A DNA stretch of 64,000 bases from Pseudomonas simiae. GTDB taxonomy: Bacteria > Pseudomonadota > Gammaproteobacteria > Pseudomonadales > Pseudomonadaceae. Positions within the stretch are counted from its first letter, which is position 1. Each line of letters starts with the position of its first letter. Shown here one piece after another: positions 48,942 to 61,599 of this stretch. The stretch covers positions 596,869 to 660,868 of the forward strand of contig NZ_FOKB01000003.1 in NCBI RefSeq assembly GCF_900111895.1. Direction: 5' to 3'. The position numbers were made by a program, and so were the translations under genes. The notes beneath the pieces were generated by a model. It made no database searches. It was not told the origin of the DNA and was given only the letters and a program-made list of their open reading frames with translations.

Positions 48942-49341
48942 CAGTGCTGTCTACCCCTACAGTTTCGGCGTTGGCCGCTGGAGCTGGTTTGTTGGTACGC
49001 GCCAGACGTTTCCAGAGCTTGCCGAAATGCTGAATCAATTCGGGGTTTTCTACATCACCCAAGCCTTTGCGCGCGACGATAACAATATCCCAACCAACCA
49101 GAGTGTCCTGGTGGAGGCGAAACGATTCGCGCATCAGACGCTTGAGGCGATTGCGCTCAACGGAGAGCTTTACGCTCTTCTTGCCGATCACCAACCCGAG
49201 ACGGGGGTGATCAAGATCGTTGTTACGCGCAAGGAGCAGGAGATTTTTCCCCGGAACCTTGCCGGTGGGGGAGTCAAAGACTGCCTTGAAATGCCGGGGG
49301 GTTAGCAGACGCTTTTCCCGACTGAAGTCCTGACTCACCAC
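48934..49341 (-). CDS. rnpA: Ribonuclease P protein component
   Basis: A 135-residue basic protein that supports the RNase P RNA in 5' processing of tRNA. The signature is [16 protein letters not shown], with [12 protein letters not shown] near the N-terminus. The start is GTG (49341, or the adjacent GTG at 49338): the [11 protein letters not shown] start matches other Pseudomonas RnpA, while an open frame extends 31 codons further into rpmH. It begins 13 bases after rpmH. Confidence 0.95.
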   Translation of the reverse strand: MVSQDFSREKRLLTPRHFKAVFDSPTGKVPGKNLLLLARNNDLDHPRLGLVIGKKSVKLSVERNRLKRLMRESFRLHQDTLVGWDIVIVARKGLGDVENPELIQHFGKLWKRLARTNKPAPAANAETVGVDSTDA

Positions 49342-49354
49342 CAGTACCGGATTA

Positions 49355-49489
49355 TCAAACTGCCAGACGCGCACGACCTTTGGCGCGGCGACGCGACAGG
49401 ACAGCACGGCCGTTCTTGGTGGCCATGCGAGCACGGAAGCCGTGGGTACGGGCGCGTTTGATGGTGCTTGGTTGGAAAGTACGTTTCAT
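49355..49489 (-). CDS. rpmH: 50S ribosomal protein L34
   Basis: A 44-residue, very basic ribosomal protein ([18 protein letters not shown] at the N-terminus, ending RARLAV). Translated by hand from the minus strand: ATG at 49489, TGA at 49355. AGGTAAC lies upstream of the start and a near-consensus promoter 60-90 bases away. First gene of the rpmH-rnpA-yidD-yidC set, bordering oriC. Confidence 0.97.
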   Translation of the reverse strand: MKRTFQPSTIKRARTHGFRARMATKNGRAVLSRRRAKGRARLAV

Positions 49490-49550
49490 GGCGTTGTTAC
49501 CTGGTTCGTCCACAACGGGCCGGAATGGCCCCCGTTTTAAGAGACCGGCG

Positions 49551-49579
49551 ATTCTAGAGAAAGCAAGCCTCTAGGTCAA
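49551..49579 (-). promoter_or_regulatory. Sigma70 promoter of rpmH
   Basis: On the minus strand: TTGACC (49574-49579), 17-base spacer, TAGAAT (49551-49556), close to consensus. The leader before rpmH includes AACGGG/CCCGTT arms (49514-49536) that could form an attenuating hairpin. Confidence 0.8.
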
Positions 49580-50001
49580 TTTCCAACCAGCTTTTCCTTT
49601 AATTAGATATCTACCGGTCATTTACCTTTTTCTGTCCGCTTGGCTTTCTTGGCTCGTGGCATAGATATAAAAATAAAGAAGGAAGTTATTTAAAGCTTTT
49701 CTGTAAAGCTTATAAAAGCTAGGCAGGCAATCATCTGTGGATAACTGCATTGAGGCCTTGTTCCACCTGATGTACAGAGAATGACAACACGGGGGAGAAA
49801 CGGTGCTCTGCCTGTGCTGCGCTGTCGGATAAGCTGTGTGTGGAATGGCGAGTTATCCACAGGCCAGTTACCCACAGACTTTTGACCCCACTTGTACAAC
49901 GACCTCAAGGGCGCTTATCCACAGAGCTTATGCACAGACCATTGGTCGCCTTTATTGCTGTTAAGACGTTGATTTTGGCTGGCCTGTGATCAACCTACAT
50001 G

Positions 50002-50030
50002 TGGATAAGTGGGCGGCTCGCCGCTACAAT
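50002..50030 (+). promoter_or_regulatory. Probable dnaA promoter overlapping a DnaA box
   Basis: TGGATA (50002-50007), 17-base spacer, TACAAT (50025-50030). The weak -35 lies inside the perfect DnaA box at 50000-50008, so DnaA binding should block RNA polymerase and give autoregulation. A start near 50037 leaves a leader of about 38 bases. Confidence 0.55.
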
Positions 50031-50074
50031 GGCGGCTGTTTTTGCCTCACCGGCTTTCAACTTAGGGGATATCC

Positions 50075-51592
50075 GTGTCAGTGGAACTTTGGCAGCAGTG
50101 CGTGGAGCTTTTGCGCGAAGAGCTGCCTGCCCAGCAATTCAACACCTGGATCCGTCCGCTACAGGTCGAAGCCGAAGGCGACGAGTTGCGTGTCTACGCG
50201 CCCAATCGGTTTGTTCTTGACTGGGTCAACGAGAAGTACCTGAGCCGCGTTCTCGAATTGCTCGATGAACATGGCAACGGCCTCGCGCCCGTGCTCTCCT
50301 TATTAATAGGCAGCAAACGTAGCTCGGCGCCTCGTGCTGCGCCGAATGCGCCTCTGGCGGCGGCTGCGTCGCAAGCCCAGGCGGCAGCGGCACCGGCTGT
50401 CAGTGCGCCGTCTCCTGCTCCTGCGCCCTCCAAGTCGTCTGCGCAAAAAAATGCACCAGAGAATGAAGAGCCGTCCCGCGACAGCTTTGATCCGATGGCA
50501 GGCGCGGCCTCCCAGCAAGCTCCGGTACGCGCCGAACAGCGCACCGTGCAGGTCGAAGGCGCGCTCAAGCACACCAGCTACCTGAACCGCACCTTTACCT
50601 TTGAGAACTTCGTCGAAGGTAAATCCAACCAGCTGGCCCGTGCTGCCGCCTGGCAGGTAGCCGATAACCCCAAGCATGGTTACAACCCACTCTTCCTTTA
50701 TGGTGGCGTTGGCTTGGGTAAGACCCACTTGATGCACGCTGTGGGTAACCACCTATTAAAGAAGAATCCGAATGCCAAGGTCGTGTACCTGCATTCGGAG
50801 CGCTTCGTGGCTGACATGGTCAAGGCGTTGCAGCTCAACGCAATCAACGAGTTCAAGCGGTTCTACCGCTCGGTTGATGCGTTGCTGATCGACGACATTC
50901 AATTTTTTGCCCGCAAAGAGCGCTCCCAGGAAGAGTTCTTCCACACCTTCAACGCCCTGCTCGAAGGTGGCCAGCAGGTCATCTTGACCAGTGACCGTTA
51001 TCCAAAAGAAATCGAAGGCCTGGAAGAACGCTTGAAATCGCGCTTCGGCTGGGGCTTGACCGTTGCGGTAGAGCCGCCGGAGCTGGAAACCCGCGTCGCG
51101 ATCCTGATGAAAAAAGCCGACCAGGCCAAGGTCGACCTGCCCCACGATGCGGCGTTCTTCATCGCTCAACGCATTCGCTCCAACGTGCGTGAGCTGGAAG
51201 GTGCACTCAAGCGGGTCATCGCTCACTCTCACTTCATGGGCCGCGATATCACCATCGAGCTGATTCGCGAATCCCTGAAGGACTTGCTGGCACTGCAGGA
51301 CAAACTGGTGAGTGTGGATAACATCCAGCGCACCGTGGCCGAGTACTACAAGATCAAGATTTCCGACCTGCTGTCCAAGCGCCGCTCGCGCTCGGTGGCA
51401 CGCCCCCGTCAGGTGGCCATGGCCCTCTCCAAGGAGTTGACCAACCACAGCCTGCCGGAAATCGGTGATGTGTTTGGCGGACGCGACCACACCACGGTCT
51501 TGCACGCGTGCCGCAAGATCAATGAACTTAAGGAATCCGACGCGGATATTCGCGAGGACTACAAGAACCTGCTGCGTACACTGACAACGTGA
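50075..51592 (+). CDS. dnaA: Chromosomal replication initiator DnaA
   Basis: A 505-residue AAA+ initiator that binds DnaA boxes and opens oriC. Domain I ([20 protein letters not shown]), a long Ala/Pro-rich domain II (about residues 85-150), AAA+ with Walker [11 protein letters not shown] and sensor motifs, and domain IV with the box-binding signature [15 protein letters not shown]. The start is GTG at 50075 with AGGGGA upstream. The linker is long and low-complexity compared with E. coli. Confidence 0.98.
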   Translation: MSVELWQQCVELLREELPAQQFNTWIRPLQVEAEGDELRVYAPNRFVLDWVNEKYLSRVLELLDEHGNGLAPVLSLLIGSKRSSAPRAAPNAPLAAAASQAQAAAAPAVSAPSPAPAPSKSSAQKNAPENEEPSRDSFDPMAGAASQQAPVRAEQRTVQVEGALKHTSYLNRTFTFENFVEGKSNQLARAAAWQVADNPKHGYNPLFLYGGVGLGKTHLMHAVGNHLLKKNPNAKVVYLHSERFVADMVKALQLNAINEFKRFYRSVDALLIDDIQFFARKERSQEEFFHTFNALLEGGQQVILTSDRYPKEIEGLEERLKSRFGWGLTVAVEPPELETRVAILMKKADQAKVDLPHDAAFFIAQRIRSNVRELEGALKRVIAHSHFMGRDITIELIRESLKDLLALQDKLVSVDNIQRTVAEYYKIKISDLLSKRRSRSVARPRQVAMALSKELTNHSLPEIGDVFGGRDHTTVLHACRKINELKESDADIREDYKNLLRTLTT

Positions 51593-51630
51593 TGACACCA
51601 GCGCAGCTTATTAAGGCAAGGGACTAGACC

Positions 51631-52734
51631 ATGCATTTCACCATTCAACGCGAAGCCCTGTTGAAACCCCTGCAACTGGTCGCAGGCGTCGTCGAGCGCC
51701 GACAGACCTTGCCGGTGCTTTCCAACGTATTGCTGGTAGTCGAAGGCCAGCAATTGTCCTTGACCGGTACTGACCTGGAAGTCGAGCTGGTGGGTCGTGT
51801 GCAGCTGGAAGAGCCCGCCGAACCGGGCGAGATCACCGTACCCGCGCGCAAGCTGATGGACATCTGCAAAAGCCTGCCTAACGACGCGCTGATCGACATC
51901 AAGGTTGATGAGGCGAAGTTGGTGGTCAAGGCGGGTCGCAGCCGCTTCACCCTGTCCACCCTGCCGGCCAATGATTTCCCGACAGTGGAAGAAGGCCCAG
52001 GCTCGCTGACCTGCAGCCTGGAGCAGAGCAAGCTGCGTCGTTTGATCGAGCGCACAAGCTTCGCCATGGCTCAGCAAGACGTGCGTTACTACCTCAACGG
52101 CATGCTGCTGGAAGTCTCGGAAGGCATCATTCGCGCCGTGGCAACCGACGGTCACCGTCTGGCTATGTGCTCTATGCGCGCCGATATCGGTCAGCCGGAC
52201 CGTCACCAGGTGATCGTGCCGCGCAAAGGTATTCTTGAGCTGGCGCGCCTGCTTACCGAGCCGGAAGGCAACGTCAGCATTGTGTTGGGTCAACACCACA
52301 TTCGTGCGACCACCGGCGAGTTCACCTTCACCTCCAAGCTGGTTGATGGCAAGTTCCCGGATTACGAGCGTGTGCTGCCCAAAGGTGGCGACAAGTTGGT
52401 GCTGGGGGATCGTCAAGCGCTGCGTGAAGCGTTCAGCCGTACCGCGATTCTGTCCAACGAGAAGTACCGGGGTATCCGTCTGCAACTGGCCAACGGTCAG
52501 CTGAAAATCCAGGCGAACAACCCGGAGCAGGAAGAAGCGGAAGAAGAAGTGGGCGTCGACTACAACGGCGGTTCCCTGGAAATCGGCTTCAACGTGAGCT
52601 ACCTGCTGGACGTACTGGGTGTGATGACCACCGAACAGGTTCGCCTGATTCTGTCGGACTCCAACAGCAGCGCGCTGGTACAGGAATCCGACAATGACGA
52701 CTCGGCGTATGTTGTCATGCCGATGCGCCTGTAA
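51631..52734 (+). CDS. dnaN: DNA polymerase III beta subunit (sliding clamp)
   Basis: A 367-residue clamp with three repeated domains (MHFTIQREALLKPLQLVAGV at the start) and the C-terminal peptide-binding end YVVMPMRL. It tethers polymerase III and other factors to DNA. Standard length; 38 bases after dnaA, probably one transcript with recF and gyrB. Confidence 0.98.
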   Translation: MHFTIQREALLKPLQLVAGVVERRQTLPVLSNVLLVVEGQQLSLTGTDLEVELVGRVQLEEPAEPGEITVPARKLMDICKSLPNDALIDIKVDEAKLVVKAGRSRFTLSTLPANDFPTVEEGPGSLTCSLEQSKLRRLIERTSFAMAQQDVRYYLNGMLLEVSEGIIRAVATDGHRLAMCSMRADIGQPDRHQVIVPRKGILELARLLTEPEGNVSIVLGQHHIRATTGEFTFTSKLVDGKFPDYERVLPKGGDKLVLGDRQALREAFSRTAILSNEKYRGIRLQLANGQLKIQANNPEQEEAEEEVGVDYNGGSLEIGFNVSYLLDVLGVMTTEQVRLILSDSNSSALVQESDNDDSAYVVMPMRL

Positions 52735-52754
52735 TCATGCTCAGCAGAAGCTAG

Positions 52755-56280
<3,526 letters not shown>

Positions 56281-56306
56281 TCCCGGTAAGCCCGTCAAAC
56301 TAAAAT

Positions 56307-56334
56307 GGCCAACGCTTAAACGTTGGCCTTTTTT
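56307..56334 (+). terminator. Rho-independent terminator after gyrB
   Basis: GGCCAACG-N6-CGTTGGCC stem followed by TTTTTT. Marks the end of the dnaA-dnaN-recF-gyrB transcript; A-rich bases before the stem are few. Confidence 0.92.
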
Positions 56335-56362
56335 ATTGGGTAAAACACGTTGATTTTTAAAA

Positions 56363-56378
56363 TGCTCCACGTGGAACA
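56363..56378. other. parS: parS-type site downstream of gyrB
   Basis: TGCTCCACGTGGAACA: one mismatch from the ParB palindrome, in the gap between gyrB and the response regulator gene. Confidence 0.85.
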
Positions 56379-56386
56379 TCAGCACA

Positions 56387-57109
56387 CTAACTTTGAGAAG
56401 CGGCCGCCACACTCTCCAATCGATAACCATACCCATAGATGGTCAGTAACTGCCAACCTCGGTCCGCCGTCAGCCCAAGTTTGTTTCTTAACCGGTAGAT
56501 ATGTGTATCCAGCGGCCGTGAAGACACCATTTCTTCATGGGTCCAGAATCGCTCGTAGAGGTACTCGCGAGACAGCGGTCGCGCCAGGTTGGCAAACAGA
56601 CAGCTAGCCAAGCGATACTCCCGTTCTGTGAGGTTGATGGGTTTTCCCGCTCGGGTCACCGTCAATTCGGCATCGTCAAAGGTCAAGTCGTTGAAGCTTT
56701 GCACTTCATGGCTAGCAGACTTCTGCAGGCCATGCCGACGCAGCACCGCCGTAACCCGTGCTTTCAGTTCATTGGGGCGAAACGGTTTGCTGACGTAATC
56801 ATCCGCGCCACTGTTGAGCGCGGTGACGATGTCGCTCTCGGCATCACGGCTGGTGAGCATGATGACAGCAGGCGGGGATTCCATGTGTTCGCGGGTCCAG
56901 CGGAGCAATGCGATGCCGGTGATATCCGGCAGTTGCCAGTCGAGTATCAACAGGTCGAAGGTTTCCCGGCGCAATTGACGAAGCAGGTCTTCACCACGTT
57001 CGAAGCAATGCAGCGTCCAGGGCTGTTCGGCGGTGCTGGGGATTTGTCGCAGTGTCTGTTCCACCCGGCGCAGTTCCGCGGGTTCGTCATCCAGTATTGC
57101 GACACGCAT
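56387..57109 (-). CDS. OmpR-family response regulator
   Basis: A 240-residue two-domain regulator. Receiver: acidic pair Asp7-Asp8, phosphoacceptor Asp57 in LLILDWQLPD, Thr in LTSRDAES and Lys in SKPFRPNEL. Effector: OmpR winged helix (about residues 145-235, LTEREYRLASCLFANLARPLS and RPLDTHIYRLRNKL). Divergent from the FecR-domain/CHASE2 kinase pair, 255 bases apart, which is its likely cognate sensor. Target genes unknown. Confidence 0.88.
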   Translation of the reverse strand: MRVAILDDEPAELRRVEQTLRQIPSTAEQPWTLHCFERGEDLLRQLRRETFDLLILDWQLPDITGIALLRWTREHMESPPAVIMLTSRDAESDIVTALNSGADDYVSKPFRPNELKARVTAVLRRHGLQKSASHEVQSFNDLTFDDAELTVTRAGKPINLTEREYRLASCLFANLARPLSREYLYERFWTHEEMVSSRPLDTHIYRLRNKLGLTADRGWQLLTIYGYGYRLESVAAASQS

Positions 57110-57364
57110 GGGTGGGTCCTTTCATTTGAAGAGTGCGGCAGCCGTCCGGCCGGTCTTTGAATCTGAAGAATTGTGCGCAGATTCATCGAGCCCTCGGATC
57201 TCTCTATACGCTGGGAACAATGGGCGGTTAACCCATTGAAAGTCCTCGATACCAATGTGGGAAAGATACCGGCTCCTGACCATAAGGAAAAGGATCAGCC
57301 GACGCATGCGCTGCCGTAAACTCCTGTGTCTGATGTCAGATGCCTTCTGGAACCCCCGACCTTG

Positions 57365-58282
57365 ATGAGCGCCATGTTTGTTCTTCTCAATTACTTGCGC
57401 CGCGCCCTTCCCTCTCTGTTGATCATGGTGGTGGGTTCGGCGGGCGCTGCCACAAAGGTTCGAGCGCCTTACATCGACGATGAGTTTCTGTGCCGGGTCC
57501 AGCCTCTGCCTGCGGTGGTCCAGCATCTCACTGGAGAGGCCTGGAAACTCGATACCAAGGGCAAGGCGACGCCTTTGCTGGAAGGCATGACTGTTGATGA
57601 ACAGGAAGGTGTGAAGACTTCGGCCTCGGCGTTTGTCAGTCTGTTGCTCGGTGATGGATCCCGCGTGGTGTTGCCTTCTGACTCCCAGGTGCGGTTGCGC
57701 TTGGAGAAGAAACTGTCGATTCCCCAGGTGGTGCTCGAACAAGGCCAGGCCGAGGCGTACGTGATCAAGCGCGCCAGCGATCATGATCGCTTCCAGATCG
57801 TGACGCCGGTCGGTGTGCTGGGCGTGCGGGGCACGCATTTTCGGGTGCGCAATGACGCTGAGCGATCGCTTGTGGAAGTGTTGGACGGCCAGGTCGCCGT
57901 CAATCGCGATCGCACAAGCGAGATCAAAGTGGCCGCTCGCCAAGGTCTGCTCTTCAGGAAACTGGGCGACCTCAATCCTGTGGAGCTGCTTGCGGCGCCG
58001 AAGCTTATCGGCCAAGACGGCCAGAAAGGTGACGCGCCAGTCTGGAGTTTGTACCTTCGCCCGTTGCCCGGCGCCCAGCGATACCGTGCCCAGGTCGCCA
58101 CCGACAAAGCCTTTATGAATATCAAGCAGGAAAACTTCTCCAGCATGCCGAAAATGAGCTTCACTGGGCTCAAAGCCTCGTTCTATCACGTGCGCTTGTC
58201 GGCTTACGACGAACACGGCCTTGAGGGAGAAACCGGGGTCTATGACATCTTCTATTACCCACCCACTGTTCAGGTGCGTTGA
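57365..58282 (+). CDS. Periplasmic FecR-domain protein, partner of the CHASE2 kinase
   Basis: A 305-residue exported protein with a signal sequence (about residues 10-27, PSLLIMVVGSAGAA) and a FecR domain (VDEQEGVKTSASAFVSLL, then LEQGQAEAYVI and VGVLGVRGTHFRVR). No cytoplasmic anti-sigma domain. The start is uncertain (ATG 57365 or 57374; no clear ribosome binding site). It is 3 bases before the CHASE2 histidine kinase gene; FecR-CHASE2 pairs are common and the FecR protein probably modulates the kinase's periplasmic sensor. Ligand unknown. Confidence 0.78.
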   Translation: MSAMFVLLNYLRRALPSLLIMVVGSAGAATKVRAPYIDDEFLCRVQPLPAVVQHLTGEAWKLDTKGKATPLLEGMTVDEQEGVKTSASAFVSLLLGDGSRVVLPSDSQVRLRLEKKLSIPQVVLEQGQAEAYVIKRASDHDRFQIVTPVGVLGVRGTHFRVRNDAERSLVEVLDGQVAVNRDRTSEIKVAARQGLLFRKLGDLNPVELLAAPKLIGQDGQKGDAPVWSLYLRPLPGAQRYRAQVATDKAFMNIKQENFSSMPKMSFTGLKASFYHVRLSAYDEHGLEGETGVYDIFYYPPTVQVR

Positions 58283-58285
58283 CCG

Positions 58286-60565
58286 ATGATGCTCTGGGGC
58301 AAGGCCGAAAAACGTCAACCTACCCATGCTCAGCGGCTGTTCCACGGCCTGGTGCGTGAGTGGTTGTGGATTGGTTTATTGCTGTTGCCTATCACCGCCT
58401 ACCTGTCGTTGAGCCCCGGCTTGGCCTTGAACAATCCGTTATACGACAGTTTGCGTCGCCTCAGCCCGCTGCCGGTCGACCCACGCATCCTGCTGGTGAC
58501 GATCGATGACGCCAGTTTGAAAAAGCTTGGCCGATGGCCTTGGCCACGCGGCTTGCACGCCGACCTGATCGATCGCTTGAGCGCCGCGCAACCGGCGGGC
58601 ATTTTGTTCGATGTGATCTTCAGTGAGCCCGGTGACCCCGCCAATGACAAACGCCTGGCCGAGTCGGTCTGCAACGCTGGCAATGTCTTGCTGCCTCTGG
58701 TGCGTGAAGGTGCTGCGAACTACAGCCAACCGGACGCACAGATGATGCCGCTGCTCAAATGTGCCAAAGGCGTGGGCCACATCAATGTTGAAGCAGACAG
58801 CGATGGCGTGGTCCGCAGCCTCTATCTGCGTGAAGGCCCGCCTGATGCCAAGGCGCCGCAATTGGCCTGGTTGGCCTATGAGATGAGTGGCGAGCTGTCT
58901 GAGATGCCGGGCGAGCCTCAGCAGTCGGTCACCCAGCAATGGCATCGCGAACATGCCATCCGTATCCCCTTCATCGCACCTCATACGCGCTTTCCCAGTG
59001 TGTCCTACGTCAGCGTCCTACACGGTGAAGTCGCGCCTGAGCGACTACGTAACCGCCTGATCCTCGTCGGCTCGACGGCTTCCGGCATGGGCGATCGTTT
59101 CGTCACGCCTCTTTCCTCCACGGTGGGCACCACAGCGGGTTTGGAGATACAGGCCAACGTGCTCAATGGTTTGCTCCAAGGCCGCAGCATCGTTGATCTA
59201 CCGGGCTGGCTCGCCGCATTGATCGCTACCGCATGGGTGGCGTTACTGCTGGGGTTGCTGCTCTACCGGCCGCGCTATGCGCTGTGGATGACCCTGGGCT
59301 GCATGGTTGTCGCTTTGCTCGTGTCCTTGGCCTTGTTGCGCCTGGGCCACTGGTGGTCGCCTGCGGCCTGCCTGATTGGTTTGCTGCTCAGTTATCTGAT
59401 CTGGAACTGGCGCCGCCTCAGCGTGATCCTCGCCTATTTCGGTTGGGAGCTGGCACGCCTGGACAATGAACCCAAAGTCCTACCCGAACGGCGCCGTGCA
59501 CCCGCCAGCAAAGGCGATGTACTGCAGGCGCGTATCTTCGCCCTGGAGCAAGCCGTCAGCCGTACGCGTGACACACGACGCTTTATGGCCGATGGCCTGG
59601 AATGCCTGCCGGTGGCGACGCTGATTACCGATCCCATGGGCAATATCCTGCTGGCCAACCGCATTGCCCGCGAGGTGTTCGGTAATGAGCTGGTCACGCA
59701 GAACCTGCTGGAGCAGCTGGCCGACTTGGGCTACCCGCCGCTGCACAATGGCGTGCGCCCTGCCCTATCAGCGCTGGAGCTTGTAGAGTTCCGGGACATC
59801 CACCAACGCAGCCTGCGCATGGAGCTTGCGCCCTTGCTGCCGGCTGAAGGCGATGTCGCCCTCGGTTGGCTGCTGAGCCTGACGGATTTGAGTAAGGAGC
59901 GCGACGCCCAGCAACACCGCGAGACCATGTTGCGGTTCCTCTCTCACGACCTGCGCGCGCCCCATTCGGCGATCCTCGCGTTGCTGGATGTGCATAACGG
60001 TGAATCCCCGGTCTTTGCCCAGATCGAACAGCAGGTTCGCCGCGCCTTGGGCCTCACCGAATCCTTCGTGCAACTGGCGAAGGCCGAGGCTGACGGTTAT
60101 CAGTTCCAACCGACGTTGTTCGCTATGTTGGTCATGGATGCCTTTGATCAAGTAGCGCTGATCGCCCAACTTAAAGGTATTCACCTGGTCCACGATTTGG
60201 ATGAGGCCGATGAAGGCATGGTCTCTGCCGACCAGTCACTGCTCACACGGGCGTTGTTCAACGTGCTGGAGAATGCCATCAAGTATTCGCCTTCCGGGAC
60301 GACCGTGAGGTTGAGGCACAGTAGCGAGCAGGGTTGGTTGGAATGCCGTATCAGCGACCAGGGCCCGGGGATTGCTGCAGAGGACCTGCCGGAGTTGTTC
60401 AACCAATACCGTCGTTTCGATTCGTCCCAAGGCAGTGAAGGACTGGGCTTGGGGCTGACGATGGTCAAGGCCGTGGTAGAGCGCCACGGTGGACGCATCA
60501 GCTGCGAAAGTGAGGTGGGGAAAGGCACCACATTCAGCCTTCGACTGCCGCTGCTGGACGACTGA
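58286..60565 (+). CDS. CHASE2-PAS sensor histidine kinase
   Basis: A 759-residue membrane kinase: one membrane segment (about 28-46), a periplasmic CHASE2 domain (ILLVTIDDASLKKLGRWPWPR, about 50-290), three membrane segments (about 300-375), a PAS domain (about 425-530), a HisKA box FLSHDLRAPHSAIL with His554, and HATPase_c (NVLENAIKYSPSGTT, DQGPGIAAEDL, GLGLGLTMVK). It should phosphorylate the OmpR regulator encoded on the other side of the FecR gene. Two adjacent ATGs can start it. The stimulus is unknown. Confidence 0.9.
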   Translation: MMLWGKAEKRQPTHAQRLFHGLVREWLWIGLLLLPITAYLSLSPGLALNNPLYDSLRRLSPLPVDPRILLVTIDDASLKKLGRWPWPRGLHADLIDRLSAAQPAGILFDVIFSEPGDPANDKRLAESVCNAGNVLLPLVREGAANYSQPDAQMMPLLKCAKGVGHINVEADSDGVVRSLYLREGPPDAKAPQLAWLAYEMSGELSEMPGEPQQSVTQQWHREHAIRIPFIAPHTRFPSVSYVSVLHGEVAPERLRNRLILVGSTASGMGDRFVTPLSSTVGTTAGLEIQANVLNGLLQGRSIVDLPGWLAALIATAWVALLLGLLLYRPRYALWMTLGCMVVALLVSLALLRLGHWWSPAACLIGLLLSYLIWNWRRLSVILAYFGWELARLDNEPKVLPERRRAPASKGDVLQARIFALEQAVSRTRDTRRFMADGLECLPVATLITDPMGNILLANRIAREVFGNELVTQNLLEQLADLGYPPLHNGVRPALSALELVEFRDIHQRSLRMELAPLLPAEGDVALGWLLSLTDLSKERDAQQHRETMLRFLSHDLRAPHSAILALLDVHNGESPVFAQIEQQVRRALGLTESFVQLAKAEADGYQFQPTLFAMLVMDAFDQVALIAQLKGIHLVHDLDEADEGMVSADQSLLTRALFNVLENAIKYSPSGTTVRLRHSSEQGWLECRISDQGPGIAAEDLPELFNQYRRFDSSQGSEGLGLGLTMVKAVVERHGGRISCESEVGKGTTFSLRLPLLDD

Positions 60566-60589
60566 AAAACGTACTTTTCAGTTGTGCAT

Positions 60590-60619
60590 AAAAAACCGGT
60601 CGCAAGGACCGGTTTTTTT
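60590..60619 (+). terminator. Rho-independent terminator after the histidine kinase gene
   Basis: AAAACCGGTC-N5-GACCGGTTTT stem with a run of T to 60619. A smaller hairpin (CTGAAAA-N6-TTTTCAG, 60562-60581) overlaps the kinase stop. A-rich left flank may serve the opposite strand too. Confidence 0.9.
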
Positions 60620-60639
60620 ATGCGGAAAAAACTTATGCA

Positions 60640-60706
60640 CCTTTTTCGTGATTTTATTATGTTGGGAAATATGTAATAAAATCAGATTCTTACAAGACGA
60701 AAAAGG
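60640..60706. other. AT-rich nested inverted repeat between convergent genes
   Basis: Inner perfect arms TGATTTTATTA (60649-60659) and TAATAAAATCA (60674-60684) with a 14-base loop; outer arms CCTTTTTCG (60640-60648) and CGAAAAAGG (60698-60706), with a 13-base bulge on the right side. Could be a small RNA, a second terminator, or a protein-binding site. A perfect DnaA box follows at 60733-60741. Beyond this I see no gene in 60566-60746. Confidence 0.4.
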
Positions 60707-60746
60707 CGATTCGCCAACAAACCGTGCACAGGTTATCCACAGATAC

Positions 60747-61517
60747 TTAGATAACGGGCGTGTCGACTACAACCGGCTCCGGCGGCAGCGAACCCATGGC
60801 CCTCTGCTGTGCTTCATTCCAGGCCTGGGCACGGTCATTCAGCGCTGCAATGGCGCGGGGTCCTTCACCTTCGGCGTACATCGGTTTACCGATGACCACC
60901 GTGATGGTGCCTTCGCGCTTGGCCCAGCCCATCTTCGGCCAGAACTTACCGGCGTTATGCGCAATCGGTAGCACTGGCAGATGCGCATTGACCGCCAATG
61001 CCGTACCACCGCGTGAGAACTTGCCTACCGTGCCGAAGGGCACACGCGTGCCTTCCGGGAATATCAGCACCCAAACACCATCCTTGAGCAACTCGTCGCC
61101 CTTCTTGGCCACATGCTTGAGCGCAGCCTTGGGGTTGTCACGGTCGATGGCGATCGGACGCAACATGGCCATGGCCCAGCCGAAGAACGGCACATACAGC
61201 AATTCACGCTTGAGCACTTGGCTCAACGGCGAGAAGTACGCCGAGAGAAAGAACGTCTCCCAGGTGCTCTGGTGGTTCGACAGAATCACACAGGGCTGGT
61301 CCGGAACGTTTTCCGCACCCTTGACCTCAAAACGAATGTTCAGGAACACCTTGGTCAGCCACAACGCGCAGCGGCACCAATAAACGTTGATAAAGCGATA
61401 GCGCGCCTTGAACGGCAAAAAGGGCGCAATAAAAAAGCTCAGGGTGCACCAGAGAAACGAACTGGTGCCCAGCAGCAGGTAAAAGAAAAAGGTTCTGATG
61501 GCCTGCAAAATCGACAT
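60747..61517 (-). CDS. lptA: 1-acyl-sn-glycerol-3-phosphate acyltransferase (LptA/HdtS/PlsC)
   Basis: A 256-residue inner-membrane lysophosphatidic acid acyltransferase. N-terminal membrane segment (residues 8-32), acceptor block NHQSTWE (His82, with Glu87 in place of the usual Asp of HX4D) and FPEGTRVPFG. The ATG at 61517 matches known homologues; a longer frame upstream lacks support. The P. fluorescens homologue HdtS was first reported as an acyl-homoserine-lactone synthase and later shown to be an LPA acyltransferase; P. aeruginosa calls it lptA. It lies downstream of gmhB, as in other pseudomonads. Confidence 0.9.
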   Translation of the reverse strand: MSILQAIRTFFFYLLLGTSSFLWCTLSFFIAPFLPFKARYRFINVYWCRCALWLTKVFLNIRFEVKGAENVPDQPCVILSNHQSTWETFFLSAYFSPLSQVLKRELLYVPFFGWAMAMLRPIAIDRDNPKAALKHVAKKGDELLKDGVWVLIFPEGTRVPFGTVGKFSRGGTALAVNAHLPVLPIAHNAGKFWPKMGWAKREGTITVVIGKPMYAEGEGPRAIAALNDRAQAWNEAQQRAMGSLPPEPVVVDTPVI

Positions 61518-61599
61518 GGCGGCATTTACCGTTGCGGGACACGGCCCGCCTGCTAAAAGCGCACTCCCGAACACTCCTTGGTCAGGAAGTCGAGGGCGG

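Larger units (their letters stand above)
49490..50074. other. Chromosomal replication origin oriC (rpmH-dnaA interval)
   Basis: 585 bases without a gene. Six DnaA boxes: 49736-49744 (perfect, minus), 49853-49861 (perfect, plus), 49868-49876 (TTACCCACA, plus), 49915-49923 (perfect, plus), 49928-49936 (TTATGCACA, plus) and 50000-50008 (perfect, minus). An AT-rich stretch at about 49590-49720 is the likely unwinding element. Location between rpmH and dnaA agrees with the known Pseudomonas origin. The rpmH promoter is at the left edge and the dnaA promoter at the right. Confidence 0.9.
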
